Positions 1 through 4,704 of a stretch of DNA of 5,054 bases are shown in pieces. Below the pieces are notes generated by a model, which was not told where the DNA came from, made no database searches, and worked only from the letters and a program-made list of their open reading frames with translations. The DNA is from Clostridiales bacterium (GTDB lineage: Bacteria; Bacillota; Clostridia; Oscillospirales; Oscillospiraceae), in NCBI GenBank assembly GCA_020861055.1, contig JAJBTD010000043.1, forward strand, positions 1-5,054, read 5' to 3'. Within the stretch, counting starts at the first letter, position 1; each line of letters starts with the position of its first letter. The translations under genes were made by a program, and so were the position numbers.

Positions 1-657
1 CATGGGGGATATCCCTCCTGTTACCACCTGTACGGCGTCACGGGCAACGCCTGCATCTCGGTCAACGACGAGATCATCCACGGCGTGCCCTCCGGCCGGA
101 AGCTGAAGGAGGGGGACATCGTCTCCATCGACCTGACTGCCTGCGTTGGCGACTACCGGCTGGACAGTCAGGGGGTGGCCGTGGGCGGCTACCACGGCGA
201 CTGCTGCGCCACCTTCCCCTGCGGCGAGATCTCTGAGGAGGCCCGCCGTCTCATCGAGGGGACGGAGCGCGCCTTCTGGGCGGGCTTCCGGATGGCGAAG
301 GCGGGCAACCATGTGTCCGACATCTCCCGGGCGGTGCAGACCAGCGCCGAGGGGGACGGTTATAGCCTGGTGCGGGAGTACACCGGCCACGGCATCGGCC
401 GCAGCGTCCACGAGGCGCCGGAGGTGCCCAACTACGTCTCCCCCCGCTCCCTTGTGGGCAGTCCCCGCCTGTACAAGAACATGGTCATCTGTGTGGAGCC
501 CATGGTCAACGCAGGCTCGGCCCGCATCCGCAACCGCCGGATGCCCGACGGCTGGGAGGTCCCCATGACTGCGGACGGCAAGCTGGCCGCCCATTATGAA
601 AATACCATTCTCATCACTGAGGGCGAGCCTGAGATCCTCACCCGGTGCGGAGATTGA
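1..657 (+). CDS. map: type I methionine aminopeptidase, 5' end outside window
   Basis: This enzyme removes the N-terminal Met from newly made cytosolic proteins and needs two divalent metal ions. The reading frame is open from base 1 to the TGA at 655-657, giving 218 visible residues. By comparison with the E. coli enzyme roughly 60 N-terminal residues are missing. All expected active-site positions can be seen, numbered from the first visible residue: H27 in VNDEIIHG (E. coli H79), D44 in SIDL and D67 in YHGD (D97 and D108), H130 in GHGIG (H171), H137 (H178), E166 in VEPMVNAG (E204) and E200 in HYENT (E235). It should therefore be active. Two stretches are longer than in E. coli: about 9 extra residues between GYP and CISVND, and about 12 between the two metal-binding Asp. 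A GTG at 85 starts a shorter open frame, but the homology clearly continues upstream of it. The KOW gene follows after one base, so the two are co-transcribed. Confidence 0.95.
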   Translation, partial: HGGYPSCYHLYGVTGNACISVNDEIIHGVPSGRKLKEGDIVSIDLTACVGDYRLDSQGVAVGGYHGDCCATFPCGEISEEARRLIEGTERAFWAGFRMAKAGNHVSDISRAVQTSAEGDGYSLVREYTGHGIGRSVHEAPEVPNYVSPRSLVGSPRLYKNMVICVEPMVNAGSARIRNRRMPDGWEVPMTADGKLAAHYENTILITEGEPEILTRCGD

Positions 658-658
658 T

Positions 659-994
659 ATGGCAAGTATCCACTCTAGTCAAATCGTTCTCTCCCTGGCC
701 GGACGCGACAGGGGACAGCTCTTCTTCGTCGTAAAAGAGGAGGGGGACTTTGTCCTGCTGGTGAACGGTAAGGGGAGAAAGCTGGCTGCCCCCAAACGGA
801 AGCGCAAAAAGCACGTCCGGGGGGTAGGAACCAGCGCACATCCGGCAGCCCAGCGGCTGCATAGAGGCGAAGCGGTCAGCGACAGGCAACTGCGCGCTGC
901 ATTGGCCGCCTTCCGCAACTCAGAGTTCCCGGTATGGCCCGAAGAAGGGCATCCATTGAAGGAGGAAATCAACTCATGTCCAAGGACGATATGA
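659..994 (+). CDS. KOW-domain RNA-binding protein (L14e-like), between map and infA
   Basis: This is a small cytosolic protein of 111 residues that probably binds RNA or the ribosome. The N-terminal half has a KOW-type beta-barrel pattern (SLAGRDRGQLFFVV at residues 12-25, then LLVNGKGRKL at 33-42). A strongly basic patch PKRKRKKHV follows at 45-53. The tail from about residue 58 is low in recognisable features. Clostridia often carry a KOW protein of this kind, annotated as ribosomal protein L14E/L6E/L27E-like, at exactly this site between map and infA. Its molecular job is not established, to my knowledge. I chose the ATG at 659 because GGAG at 649-652 sits six bases before it and the KOW pattern begins soon after. 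An in-frame ATG at 596 lies inside map and has no supporting homology. The 3' end overlaps infA by 19 nt, and the last residues (KEEINSCPRTI) are encoded by the infA SD site and start region. The family call is good; the function is unknown. Confidence 0.85.
   Translation: MASIHSSQIVLSLAGRDRGQLFFVVKEEGDFVLLVNGKGRKLAAPKRKRKKHVRGVGTSAHPAAQRLHRGEAVSDRQLRAALAAFRNSEFPVWPEEGHPLKEEINSCPRTI
960..965 (+). promoter_or_regulatory. infA ribosome binding site inside the KOW gene
   Basis: AGGAGG lies ten bases before the infA ATG at 976. It is fully inside the coding sequence of the preceding KOW gene, which stops only at 992-994. Ribosomes finishing the KOW gene therefore pass over this site, so the two genes are probably translationally coupled. 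The site also fixes the infA start against the in-frame upstream ATG at 934. Confidence 0.8.
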
Positions 995-1194
995 TCGAGC
1001 TGGAGGGAGTCGTCAAGGAGTCTCTGCCCAACACCACCTTCCTGGTGGACATCGGCAAGGGTCACACGATTCTGGCTCACATTTCCGGCAAGCTCAGGAT
1101 GAACTATATCCGGATCCTCCCGGGAGATAAGGTGACTGTCCAGATGTCCCCTTATGATCTGACGCGCGGCCGGATCACCTGGAGAAGCAAATGA
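976..1194 (+). CDS. infA: translation initiation factor IF-1
   Basis: IF-1 binds the A site of the 30S subunit and works with IF-2 and IF-3 during translation initiation. The product is 72 residues, the usual bacterial length, and is a single S1-like OB fold. Family hallmarks are present from end to end: MSKDD at the N-terminus, LPNTTFLVDI, HISGKLRMNYIRILPGDKV and SPYDLTRGRITWR at the C-terminus. The ATG at 976 is chosen because it gives the canonical start and has AGGAGG at 960-965. The frame is open back to an ATG at 934, but that would add 14 non-homologous residues. The gene overlaps the end of the KOW gene by 19 nt and is followed by an 88-nt gap with a hairpin before rpmJ. The C-terminal WRSK differs slightly from the more common YRFK or YRYK ending, with no obvious consequence. 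Confidence 0.98.
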   Translation: MSKDDMIELEGVVKESLPNTTFLVDIGKGHTILAHISGKLRMNYIRILPGDKVTVQMSPYDLTRGRITWRSK

Positions 1195-1221
1195 TCCCGG
1201 CAAAATAACCACAGCCGGGGC

Positions 1222-1260
1222 CGTGGAAAGACGCCCTCTGGACAAGGGAACGGTTCCACG
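1222..1260 (+). other. hairpin in the infA-rpmJ gap
   Basis: CGTGGAA (1222-1228) can pair with TTCCACG (1254-1260), a perfect 7-bp outer stem. Inside it CCCT (1234-1237) can pair with AGGG (1245-1248), with a five-base internal loop on each side. The structure ends ten bases before the rpmJ SD site. No U-run follows, so it is not a classical terminator. It may be a processing or mRNA-stability element, or a chance pairing. Confidence 0.45.
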
Positions 1261-1282
1261 CAGCAAAACAGGAGGTAAGACG

Positions 1283-1396
1283 ATGAAAGTAAGACCGTCA
1301 GTCAAGCCCATGTGCGAGAAATGCAAGGTCATTAAGCGCAAGGGCAGAGTTATGGTGATTTGCCCGAATCCCAAGCACAAACAGAGACAAGGATAA
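1283..1396 (+). CDS. rpmJ: 50S ribosomal protein L36, zinc-binding form
   Basis: L36 is the smallest large-subunit protein and binds 23S rRNA. The product is 37 residues, starts MKVRPSVKPMCEKCKVIKR and ends PNPKHKQRQG. The zinc ligand set C11, C14, C27 and H32 is complete, so this is the zinc-containing (C+) form that loses function under zinc limitation in species with a C- paralogue. The ATG at 1283 has AGGAGGT at 1270-1276. The gene sits between infA and rpsM as in most bacteria. Its TAA stop at 1394-1396 shares two bases with the rpsM SD site. Confidence 0.98.
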   Translation: MKVRPSVKPMCEKCKVIKRKGRVMVICPNPKHKQRQG

Positions 1397-1403
1397 GGAG
1401 GTG
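1395..1403 (+). promoter_or_regulatory. rpsM ribosome binding site overlapping the rpmJ stop
   Basis: AAGGAGGTG is a nine-base match to the 16S anti-SD and begins within the rpmJ TAA codon. It lies nine bases before the rpsM ATG at 1413. The tight packing suggests that ribosomes ending on rpmJ can feed directly into rpsM. Confidence 0.8.
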
Positions 1404-1412
1404 TATTGACTT

Positions 1413-1781
1413 ATGGCACGTATTGCCGGCATTGACCTGCCCAAGGATAAGCGCATCGAGATCGGCCTGACCTATATCTACGGAATCGGCCGCACCAGCG
1501 CCAACAAGATCCTCGCCCAGACCGGGATCGACCCCAACACCCGGGTCCGCGATCTCACCGAGGCCCAGGAAGCAGCTCTGCGTGAGGTGATCGGACACCA
1601 GTATATGGTGGAAGGCGACCTGCGCCGTAACGTGGCATTGGATATCAAGCGCCTCATTGAGATCGGCTCCTATCGTGGTATGCGCCACAAGAAGAGCCTG
1701 CCCGTCCGCGGCCAGCGCTCCAAGACCAACGCCCGCACCCGGAAGGGCCCCAAGAAGACCATTGCCAACAAGAAAAAGTAA
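1413..1781 (+). CDS. rpsM: 30S ribosomal protein S13
   Basis: S13 sits in the head of the 30S subunit, contacts the P-site tRNA and forms bridges to the 50S subunit. The product is 122 residues, the normal length. The start MARIAGIDLPKDKRIEIGL and the segment YIYGIGRTSANKIL (helix-hairpin-helix-like region, about residues 21-34) are typical. So is the basic C-terminal tail with RGMRHKKSLPVRGQRSKTNA and a Lys-rich end that reaches towards tRNA. The start is fixed by the strong SD at 1395-1403. The stop at 1779-1781 is followed at once by the rpsK SD. Confidence 0.98.
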   Translation: MARIAGIDLPKDKRIEIGLTYIYGIGRTSANKILAQTGIDPNTRVRDLTEAQEAALREVIGHQYMVEGDLRRNVALDIKRLIEIGSYRGMRHKKSLPVRGQRSKTNARTRKGPKKTIANKKK

Positions 1782-1797
1782 AGGAGGGATATGAACA

Positions 1798-2193
1798 ATG
1801 GCCAAAGCTAAGAAGACTGTCGTGCGCCGCCGCCGTGAGCGCAAGAACGTGGAGAAGGGCGCTGTGCATATCCGCTCTTCCTTTAACAACACCATGGTCA
1901 CCGTCACCGACCTCCAGGGCAACGCCCTGAGCTGGGCATCCTCCGGTGGCCTGGGCTTCCGGGGCAGCCGGAAGTCCACTCCCTTTGCCGCTCAGACCGC
2001 CGCTGAGACTGCCGCCAAGGCCGCCATGGAGCATGGCCTCAAGACGGTGGAAGTCTATGTGAAGGGCCCCGGCGCCGGCCGTGAGGCCGCTATCCGCGCC
2101 CTCCAGGGTGTGGGTCTGGAAGTGACCCTGATCAAGGACGTCACTCCTGTCCCCCACAACGGCTGCCGTCCTCCCAAGAGAAGACGCGTCTGA
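1798..2193 (+). CDS. rpsK: 30S ribosomal protein S11
   Basis: S11 lies on the 30S platform near the mRNA exit region and contacts 16S rRNA. The product is 131 residues. It has a basic N-terminus (KKTVVRRRRERKNVEKG), the conserved core AVHIRSSFNNTMVTVTDLQGNALSWASSGG and the glycine-rich VYVKGPGAGREAAIRALQ. The highly conserved end HNGCRPPKRRRV is intact and includes the Asn-Gly pair (N121-G122). The matching E. coli Asn (N119) is known to be converted to isoaspartate. The start at 1798 has AAGGAGGG at 1781-1788. A nearby ATG at 1791 is out of frame. The gene is part of the S13-S11-S4-alpha-L17 run. Confidence 0.98.
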   Translation: MAKAKKTVVRRRRERKNVEKGAVHIRSSFNNTMVTVTDLQGNALSWASSGGLGFRGSRKSTPFAAQTAAETAAKAAMEHGLKTVEVYVKGPGAGREAAIRALQGVGLEVTLIKDVTPVPHNGCRPPKRRRV

Positions 2194-2216
2194 TCACGAG
2201 AAGGAGGAAATAGACT

Positions 2217-2822
2217 ATGGCAAAGAACACTCAGCCCATCGCCAAGCGCTGCGAGGCTCTGGGCATTTCCCCCGCCGTTATGGGTTACAACGGCAAGAAG
2301 AGCAATAAGCGCACCGCCAAGAACCAGATGCGCAAGAAGAAGAGCGAGTACGCCCTCCAGCTTCAGGAGAAGCAGAAGGTCAAGTTCATCTATGGCGTCC
2401 TGGAGAAGCAGTTCCGCCTCTACTATGAGAAGGCGGAGCGCGCCCCCGGCGTCACCGGCGACAACCTGCTGACCAGCCTGGAGCGCCGCCTGGACAACGT
2501 GGTGTTCCGTCTGGGCTTCGCCATGACCCGCCGTGAGGCCCGTCAGCTGGTGAACCACGGCCACTTCCTGGTCAACGGCAAGCGGGTGAACATCCCCTCC
2601 TACCAGGTGAAGGCCGGCGACGTGATCGAGGTCAAGGCCAGCAGCCGCTCTTCTGTGCAGTTCAAGCGTTTCCTGGGTGAGGACGCCATCGTTGTGTCCG
2701 TCCCCGCCTGGATGGAGCGGGAGAAGGAGGCCCTGAAGGGCACCATCACCCGTCTGCCTGAGCGTGCCGACGTGGACTTCCCGGTGGAAGAGCACCTGAT
2801 CGTCGAGCTGTACTCCAAGTAA
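2217..2822 (+). CDS. rpsD: 30S ribosomal protein S4
   Basis: S4 is a primary 16S rRNA binder that starts assembly of the 30S body and helps decoding accuracy. The product is 201 residues, normal for the family. The N-terminal domain includes SEYALQLQEKQKVKFIYGVLEKQFRLYY. From about residue 89 comes the S4 RNA-binding domain: LERRLDNVVFRLGFAMTRRE, then VNHGHFLVNGKRVNIPSYQVKAGDVIEV, to about residue 150. The N-terminal region has one Cys only (KRCEALGI), so it lacks the four-Cys zinc site seen in some S4 proteins and is a zinc-free form. AAGGAGG at 2201-2207 sets the start. In E. coli S4 represses its own alpha operon by binding mRNA. Its place here between rpsK and rpoA allows similar feedback, but I see no element I can identify as its target. 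A 202-nt structured gap follows. Confidence 0.98.
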   Translation: MAKNTQPIAKRCEALGISPAVMGYNGKKSNKRTAKNQMRKKKSEYALQLQEKQKVKFIYGVLEKQFRLYYEKAERAPGVTGDNLLTSLERRLDNVVFRLGFAMTRREARQLVNHGHFLVNGKRVNIPSYQVKAGDVIEVKASSRSSVQFKRFLGEDAIVVSVPAWMEREKEALKGTITRLPERADVDFPVEEHLIVELYSK

Positions 2823-3024
2823 CAGACTACCCTCAAGGAACCTCTGAGCCAAAGAGGTATCCCCGTGCGGAGAACGTCTGTCCGGGGGTATCGAGAGAAA
2901 GGGGGAACGGCGGGCGGCCATTTCCGGGCCGTCTGCCGCCCGTTGAATCAGTGCTTCCTCTTAATTGGCAAGCTGTAAACCAGGGGGGCAACCGCCTCCC
3001 CATGACGAGGAGGGTTAAAGTTAT
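2823..3024 (+). promoter_or_regulatory. structured rpsD-rpoA intergenic region
   Basis: This is the only large gap within the operon, and no credible open frame fills it. It contains a chain of possible hairpins. ACCTCT (2840-2845) pairs with AGAGGT (2853-2858). TATCCCCG (2858-2865) pairs with CGGGGGTA (2883-2890), with one G-U pair and a short inner CGGA/TCTG stem. CGGGCGGC (2911-2918) pairs with GCCGCCCG (2935-2942). GGGGGGC (2983-2989) pairs with GCCTCCC (2994-3000). I found no convincing sigma-A promoter in it and no U-run after any stem. It is probably an untranslated leader for rpoA with a control, processing or stability role. That role is inferred from structure only. Confidence 0.5.
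2983..3014 (+). promoter_or_regulatory. rpoA ribosome binding site with possible competing anti-SD pairing
   Basis: The rpoA SD is AGGAGGG (3008-3014), ten bases before the ATG. Just upstream, CCTCC (2995-2999) could pair with GGAGG of this SD (3009-3013) and block it. The same CCTCC is also part of the right arm of the 7-bp hairpin GGGGGGC/GCCTCCC (2983-2989 with 2994-3000, loop AACC). The two foldings exclude each other, so the geometry fits a translational switch. The base pairing is seen; regulation is a guess. Confidence 0.35.
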
Positions 3025-3975
3025 ATGGTAGAAATTGAAAAGCCCTGCATCGAGTGCATCGAGGACCCCAACGATGGGAACTATGGCAAATATGTGGTGG
3101 AGCCCCTGGAGCGGGGCTACGGCACCACTCTGGGCAACGCCCTGCGCCGCATCCTGCTCTCTTCTCTGCCCGGTACCGCTGTCACTACCATGAAGATCGC
3201 CGGAGTCCAGCACGAGTTTTCCACCATTCCCGGTGTGAAAGAGGACGTGACCCAGATCGTTCTCAACGTCAAGAAGATTATCGCCAAGCTGTACAGCAGC
3301 TCCGTCAAGACGGTCTATATCCAGGCCTCCGGCGAGTGCGAGGTCACTGCCGGCGACATCAAGGCGGACAGCGAGGTGGAGATCCTCAACCCGGATCTGC
3401 ACATCGCCACCCTTGGCCCGGAGGCGTCGCTCAATATGGAGCTGACGCTGAGCCACGGCCGGGGCTATGTCCCTGCCGAACGGAACAAGCCGGCCCAGGC
3501 GGTCATCGGCGTTATCCCGGTGGACTCCATCTATTCCCCGGTACTGAAGGTCAACTACACGGTGGAAAATACCCGTGTAGGTAACATGACTGACTTTGAC
3601 AAGCTGACCCTGGAGGTCTGGACCGACGGCACGATCACCGCCCGGGACGCAGTCTCACTGGGCGCCAAGATCCTGTGCGATCACTTCGCTCTGTTTACCG
3701 ACCTGTCGGAGAGCGTCGGCCGCAGCTCCACGGTAGTGGAAAAGCCGGAGACGCAGCGGGACAAGGTGCTGGAGATGACCATTGAGGAGCTGGACCTGTC
3801 CGTCCGTTCCTTCAACTGCCTGAAGCGGGCCAACATCAACACTGTCCAGAATCTGACCGAAAAGACAGAGGACGAGATGATGAAGGTTCGCAACCTGGGC
3901 CGGAAGAGCCTGGAGGAGGTCATCAACAAGCTGGCGCTGATGGGACTCTCCCTCAAGAGCGAGGACAACAACTAA
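3025..3975 (+). CDS. rpoA: DNA-directed RNA polymerase subunit alpha
   Basis: The alpha dimer is the scaffold on which beta and beta' assemble, and its C-terminal domain contacts UP elements and activators. The product is 316 residues, typical for Firmicutes. The N-terminal assembly domain (about 1-230) carries VEPLERGYGTTLGNALRRILLSSLPG, the segment needed for dimer and beta contacts. A short linker (about 232-250) ends near the TQRDKVLEM segment. The C-terminal domain (about 252-312) contains EELDLSVRSFNCLKRANI and NLGRKSLEEV. R261 in SVRS corresponds to E. coli R265, the main UP-element and DNA contact. The start is set by AGGAGGG at 3008-3014 and by the family N-terminus (IEKP). The gene is preceded by a structured 202-nt gap and separated from rplQ by 44 nt. 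Confidence 0.98.
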   Translation: MVEIEKPCIECIEDPNDGNYGKYVVEPLERGYGTTLGNALRRILLSSLPGTAVTTMKIAGVQHEFSTIPGVKEDVTQIVLNVKKIIAKLYSSSVKTVYIQASGECEVTAGDIKADSEVEILNPDLHIATLGPEASLNMELTLSHGRGYVPAERNKPAQAVIGVIPVDSIYSPVLKVNYTVENTRVGNMTDFDKLTLEVWTDGTITARDAVSLGAKILCDHFALFTDLSESVGRSSTVVEKPETQRDKVLEMTIEELDLSVRSFNCLKRANINTVQNLTEKTEDEMMKVRNLGRKSLEEVINKLALMGLSLKSEDNN

Positions 3976-3980
3976 CAGAT

Positions 3981-3999
3981 GTTTCGTCCCGGACGGAAC
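3981..3999 (+). other. hairpin in the rpoA-rplQ gap
   Basis: GTTTCGTC (3981-3988) pairs with GACGGAAC (3992-3999), eight pairs including one G-U, with a three-base CCG loop. It starts five bases after the rpoA stop and ends just before the rplQ SD AAAGGAG (4004-4010). There is no U-run, so full termination is unlikely. It may protect the 3' end of rpoA mRNA or mark a processing site. Confidence 0.45.
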
Positions 4000-4019
4000 T
4001 TTCAAAGGAGTGAATTGTA

Positions 4020-4361
4020 ATGGCTGGTTACCGCAAACTGGGGAAACCCACCGACGCCCGTATGGCCATGCTGAGACAGCAGACCACCGATCTGCTCAAC
4101 TACGGTCAGCTGACCACCACCGTCACCCGGGCGAAGGAGATCGCGCCCCTGGCGGAGAAGATGATCACCCTGGCCAAGCAGAACGATCTGGCGGCTTACC
4201 GTCAGGCCCTGTCCTTCCTCACCAAGGAGGAGGTCGCCAAGAAGCTGTTCGACCAGGTCGGCCCCAAGTACGCCGACCGCAACGGCGGCTACACCCGGAT
4301 CGTCCGGTCTGGCTTCCGCAAGGGCGACGGCGCAGAGACCGCTATCGTCGAGCTGATCTGA
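4020..4361 (+). CDS. rplQ: 50S ribosomal protein L17
   Basis: L17 binds 23S rRNA near the polypeptide exit tunnel. The product is 113 residues, the short form usual in Firmicutes. Hallmarks are MAGYRKLGKPTDARMAMLRQ (N-terminal RKLG-R-R pattern), the stretch LTTTVTRAKEIAPLAEKMITLAK and the end YTRIVRSGFRKGDGAETAIVEL. AAAGGAG at 4004-4010 precedes the ATG by nine bases. It is the last gene of the operon. In many Firmicutes the ECF transporter genes and truA follow, but here a strong hairpin and a convergent tRNA gene come next, so the operon ends. Confidence 0.98.
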   Translation: MAGYRKLGKPTDARMAMLRQQTTDLLNYGQLTTTVTRAKEIAPLAEKMITLAKQNDLAAYRQALSFLTKEEVAKKLFDQVGPKYADRNGGYTRIVRSGFRKGDGAETAIVELI

Positions 4362-4376
4362 TTATCGACAGAAACA

Positions 4377-4413
4377 AAGGGCGTCCAGGGCAGCTTTTGC
4401 CCTGGACGCCCTT
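4377..4413 (+). terminator. probable intrinsic terminator of the ribosomal operon
   Basis: AAGGGCGTCCAGGGCA (4377-4392) and its perfect complement at 4398-4413 form a 16-bp GC-rich stem with a five-base loop (GCTTT). It begins 16 nt after the rplQ stop. The tract after the stem (CGTCTGTG) is poor in T, so termination may be less than complete or helped by Rho or NusG. No gene on the + strand follows, which supports a terminator role. Confidence 0.8.
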
Positions 4414-4448
4414 CGTCTGTGCGCCGCAGAATCTGCGCCGGGACAAAG

Positions 4449-4483
4449 GAAATCCCTCTGAAATGCCGTTTCAGAGGGATTTC
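4449..4483 (-). terminator. probable terminator of tRNA-Pro, perfect 15-bp hairpin
   Basis: GAAATCCCTCTGAAA (4449-4463) is exactly complementary to 4469-4483, with a five-base loop. On the - strand it starts three bases after the tRNA discriminator base and ends in a T-rich stretch (ATTTCCTTTGT), as expected for a terminator. On the + strand the stem runs directly into antisense tRNA sequence. The symmetry means it could also stop read-through from rplQ. Confidence 0.75.
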
Positions 4484-4485
4484 AG

Positions 4486-4558
4486 TCCGAGTAGGGCGAC
4501 TTGAACGCCCGGCCTCCTCGTCCCGAACGAGGCGCGCTACCAACTGCGCTATACCCGG
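4486..4558 (-). tRNA. tRNA-Pro, anticodon CGG
   Basis: The - strand folds into a complete 73-base cloverleaf. The acceptor stem CCGGGTA/TACTCGG has one G-U pair, and the discriminator is A. The D stem is GCGC/GCGC with loop AGTTGGTA. The anticodon stem CCTCG/CGAGG carries loop TTCGGGA, giving anticodon CGG (reads CCG). The variable loop is five bases. The T stem GGGCG/CGCCC carries loop TTCAAGT. The G72 and A73 proline identity positions agree. The 3' CCA is not encoded (the genomic bases after A are CTG), so it must be added by the CCA-adding enzyme. The gene has its own promoter at 4622-4650. Confidence 0.97.
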
Positions 4559-4577
4559 ATATCCAATTGAAATTACA

Positions 4578-4611
4578 CATCGAAGATTCCACGCTCCGTC
4601 TCACTCCGATG
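4578..4611 (-). other. hairpin in the 5' leader of tRNA-Pro
   Basis: In the - strand transcript CATCGGAG can pair with CTTCGATG (eight pairs, one G-U) around an 18-base loop. On the + strand the same position is an A-C mismatch, so the fold favours the tRNA precursor. It begins about four bases after the predicted transcription start and lies about 20 bases before the mature tRNA 5' end. It may affect RNase P or 5' processing, or may be chance. Confidence 0.35.
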
Positions 4612-4621
4612 CATCCCGTAT

Positions 4622-4650
4622 AGTATAAAGGGTTCTGGGGGCAAAGTCAA
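4622..4650 (-). promoter_or_regulatory. sigma-A type promoter of tRNA-Pro
   Basis: On the - strand TTGACT (4650-4645) and TATACT (4627-4622) are separated by exactly 17 bases, each one base from consensus. Upstream of the -35 lie A- and T-rich runs (AAAAAATCTTTT, then CAAAAC) resembling an UP element. The start is expected near 4615-4616, at a run of G, giving a leader of about 57 bases before the tRNA. The GC-containing stretch between -10 and start could confer stringent control, which is inference. Confidence 0.9.
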
Positions 4651-4704
4651 GTTTTGCGGAAAAGATTTTTTGGCCGGATTCTGCGCCGCCCCAGGGACGA
4701 CGCA

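Noticed and set aside
146..568. 140-codon + strand frame inside map
   Set aside because: It is out of frame with map, rich in Ala, Arg, Pro and Ser as expected for a shadow frame, and map itself has all its catalytic residues.
679..1380. Long open frame on the - strand across the KOW, infA and rpmJ genes (also 1350-1979, 2055-2921, 2833-3456)
   Set aside because: These are antisense to well-identified ribosomal genes, have biased composition and no convincing SD or homology. They are by-products of GC-rich codon use.
2066..2083. GC-rich palindromic stretch in rpsK (around GGCGCCGG)
   Set aside because: It encodes the conserved GPGAGR segment of S11, and codon choice explains the symmetry.
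2943..2971. Possible internal promoter before rpoA starting with TTGAAT
   Set aside because: At 17-base spacing the -10 would be TGGCAA, a poor match, and no better box lies at 15-18 bases.
4289..4628. Open frames over the terminators and tRNA (4289-4543 - strand and 4419-4628 + strand)
   Set aside because: They run through the hairpins and the tRNA gene, which explain the sequence better, and have no homology.
4432..4688. Nine-base direct repeat TCTGCGCCG at 4432-4440 and 4680-4688 flanking tRNA-Pro, considered as attachment sites
   Set aside because: It is short and GC-rich, matches no part of the tRNA 3' end, and no integrase lies between. It is most likely chance.
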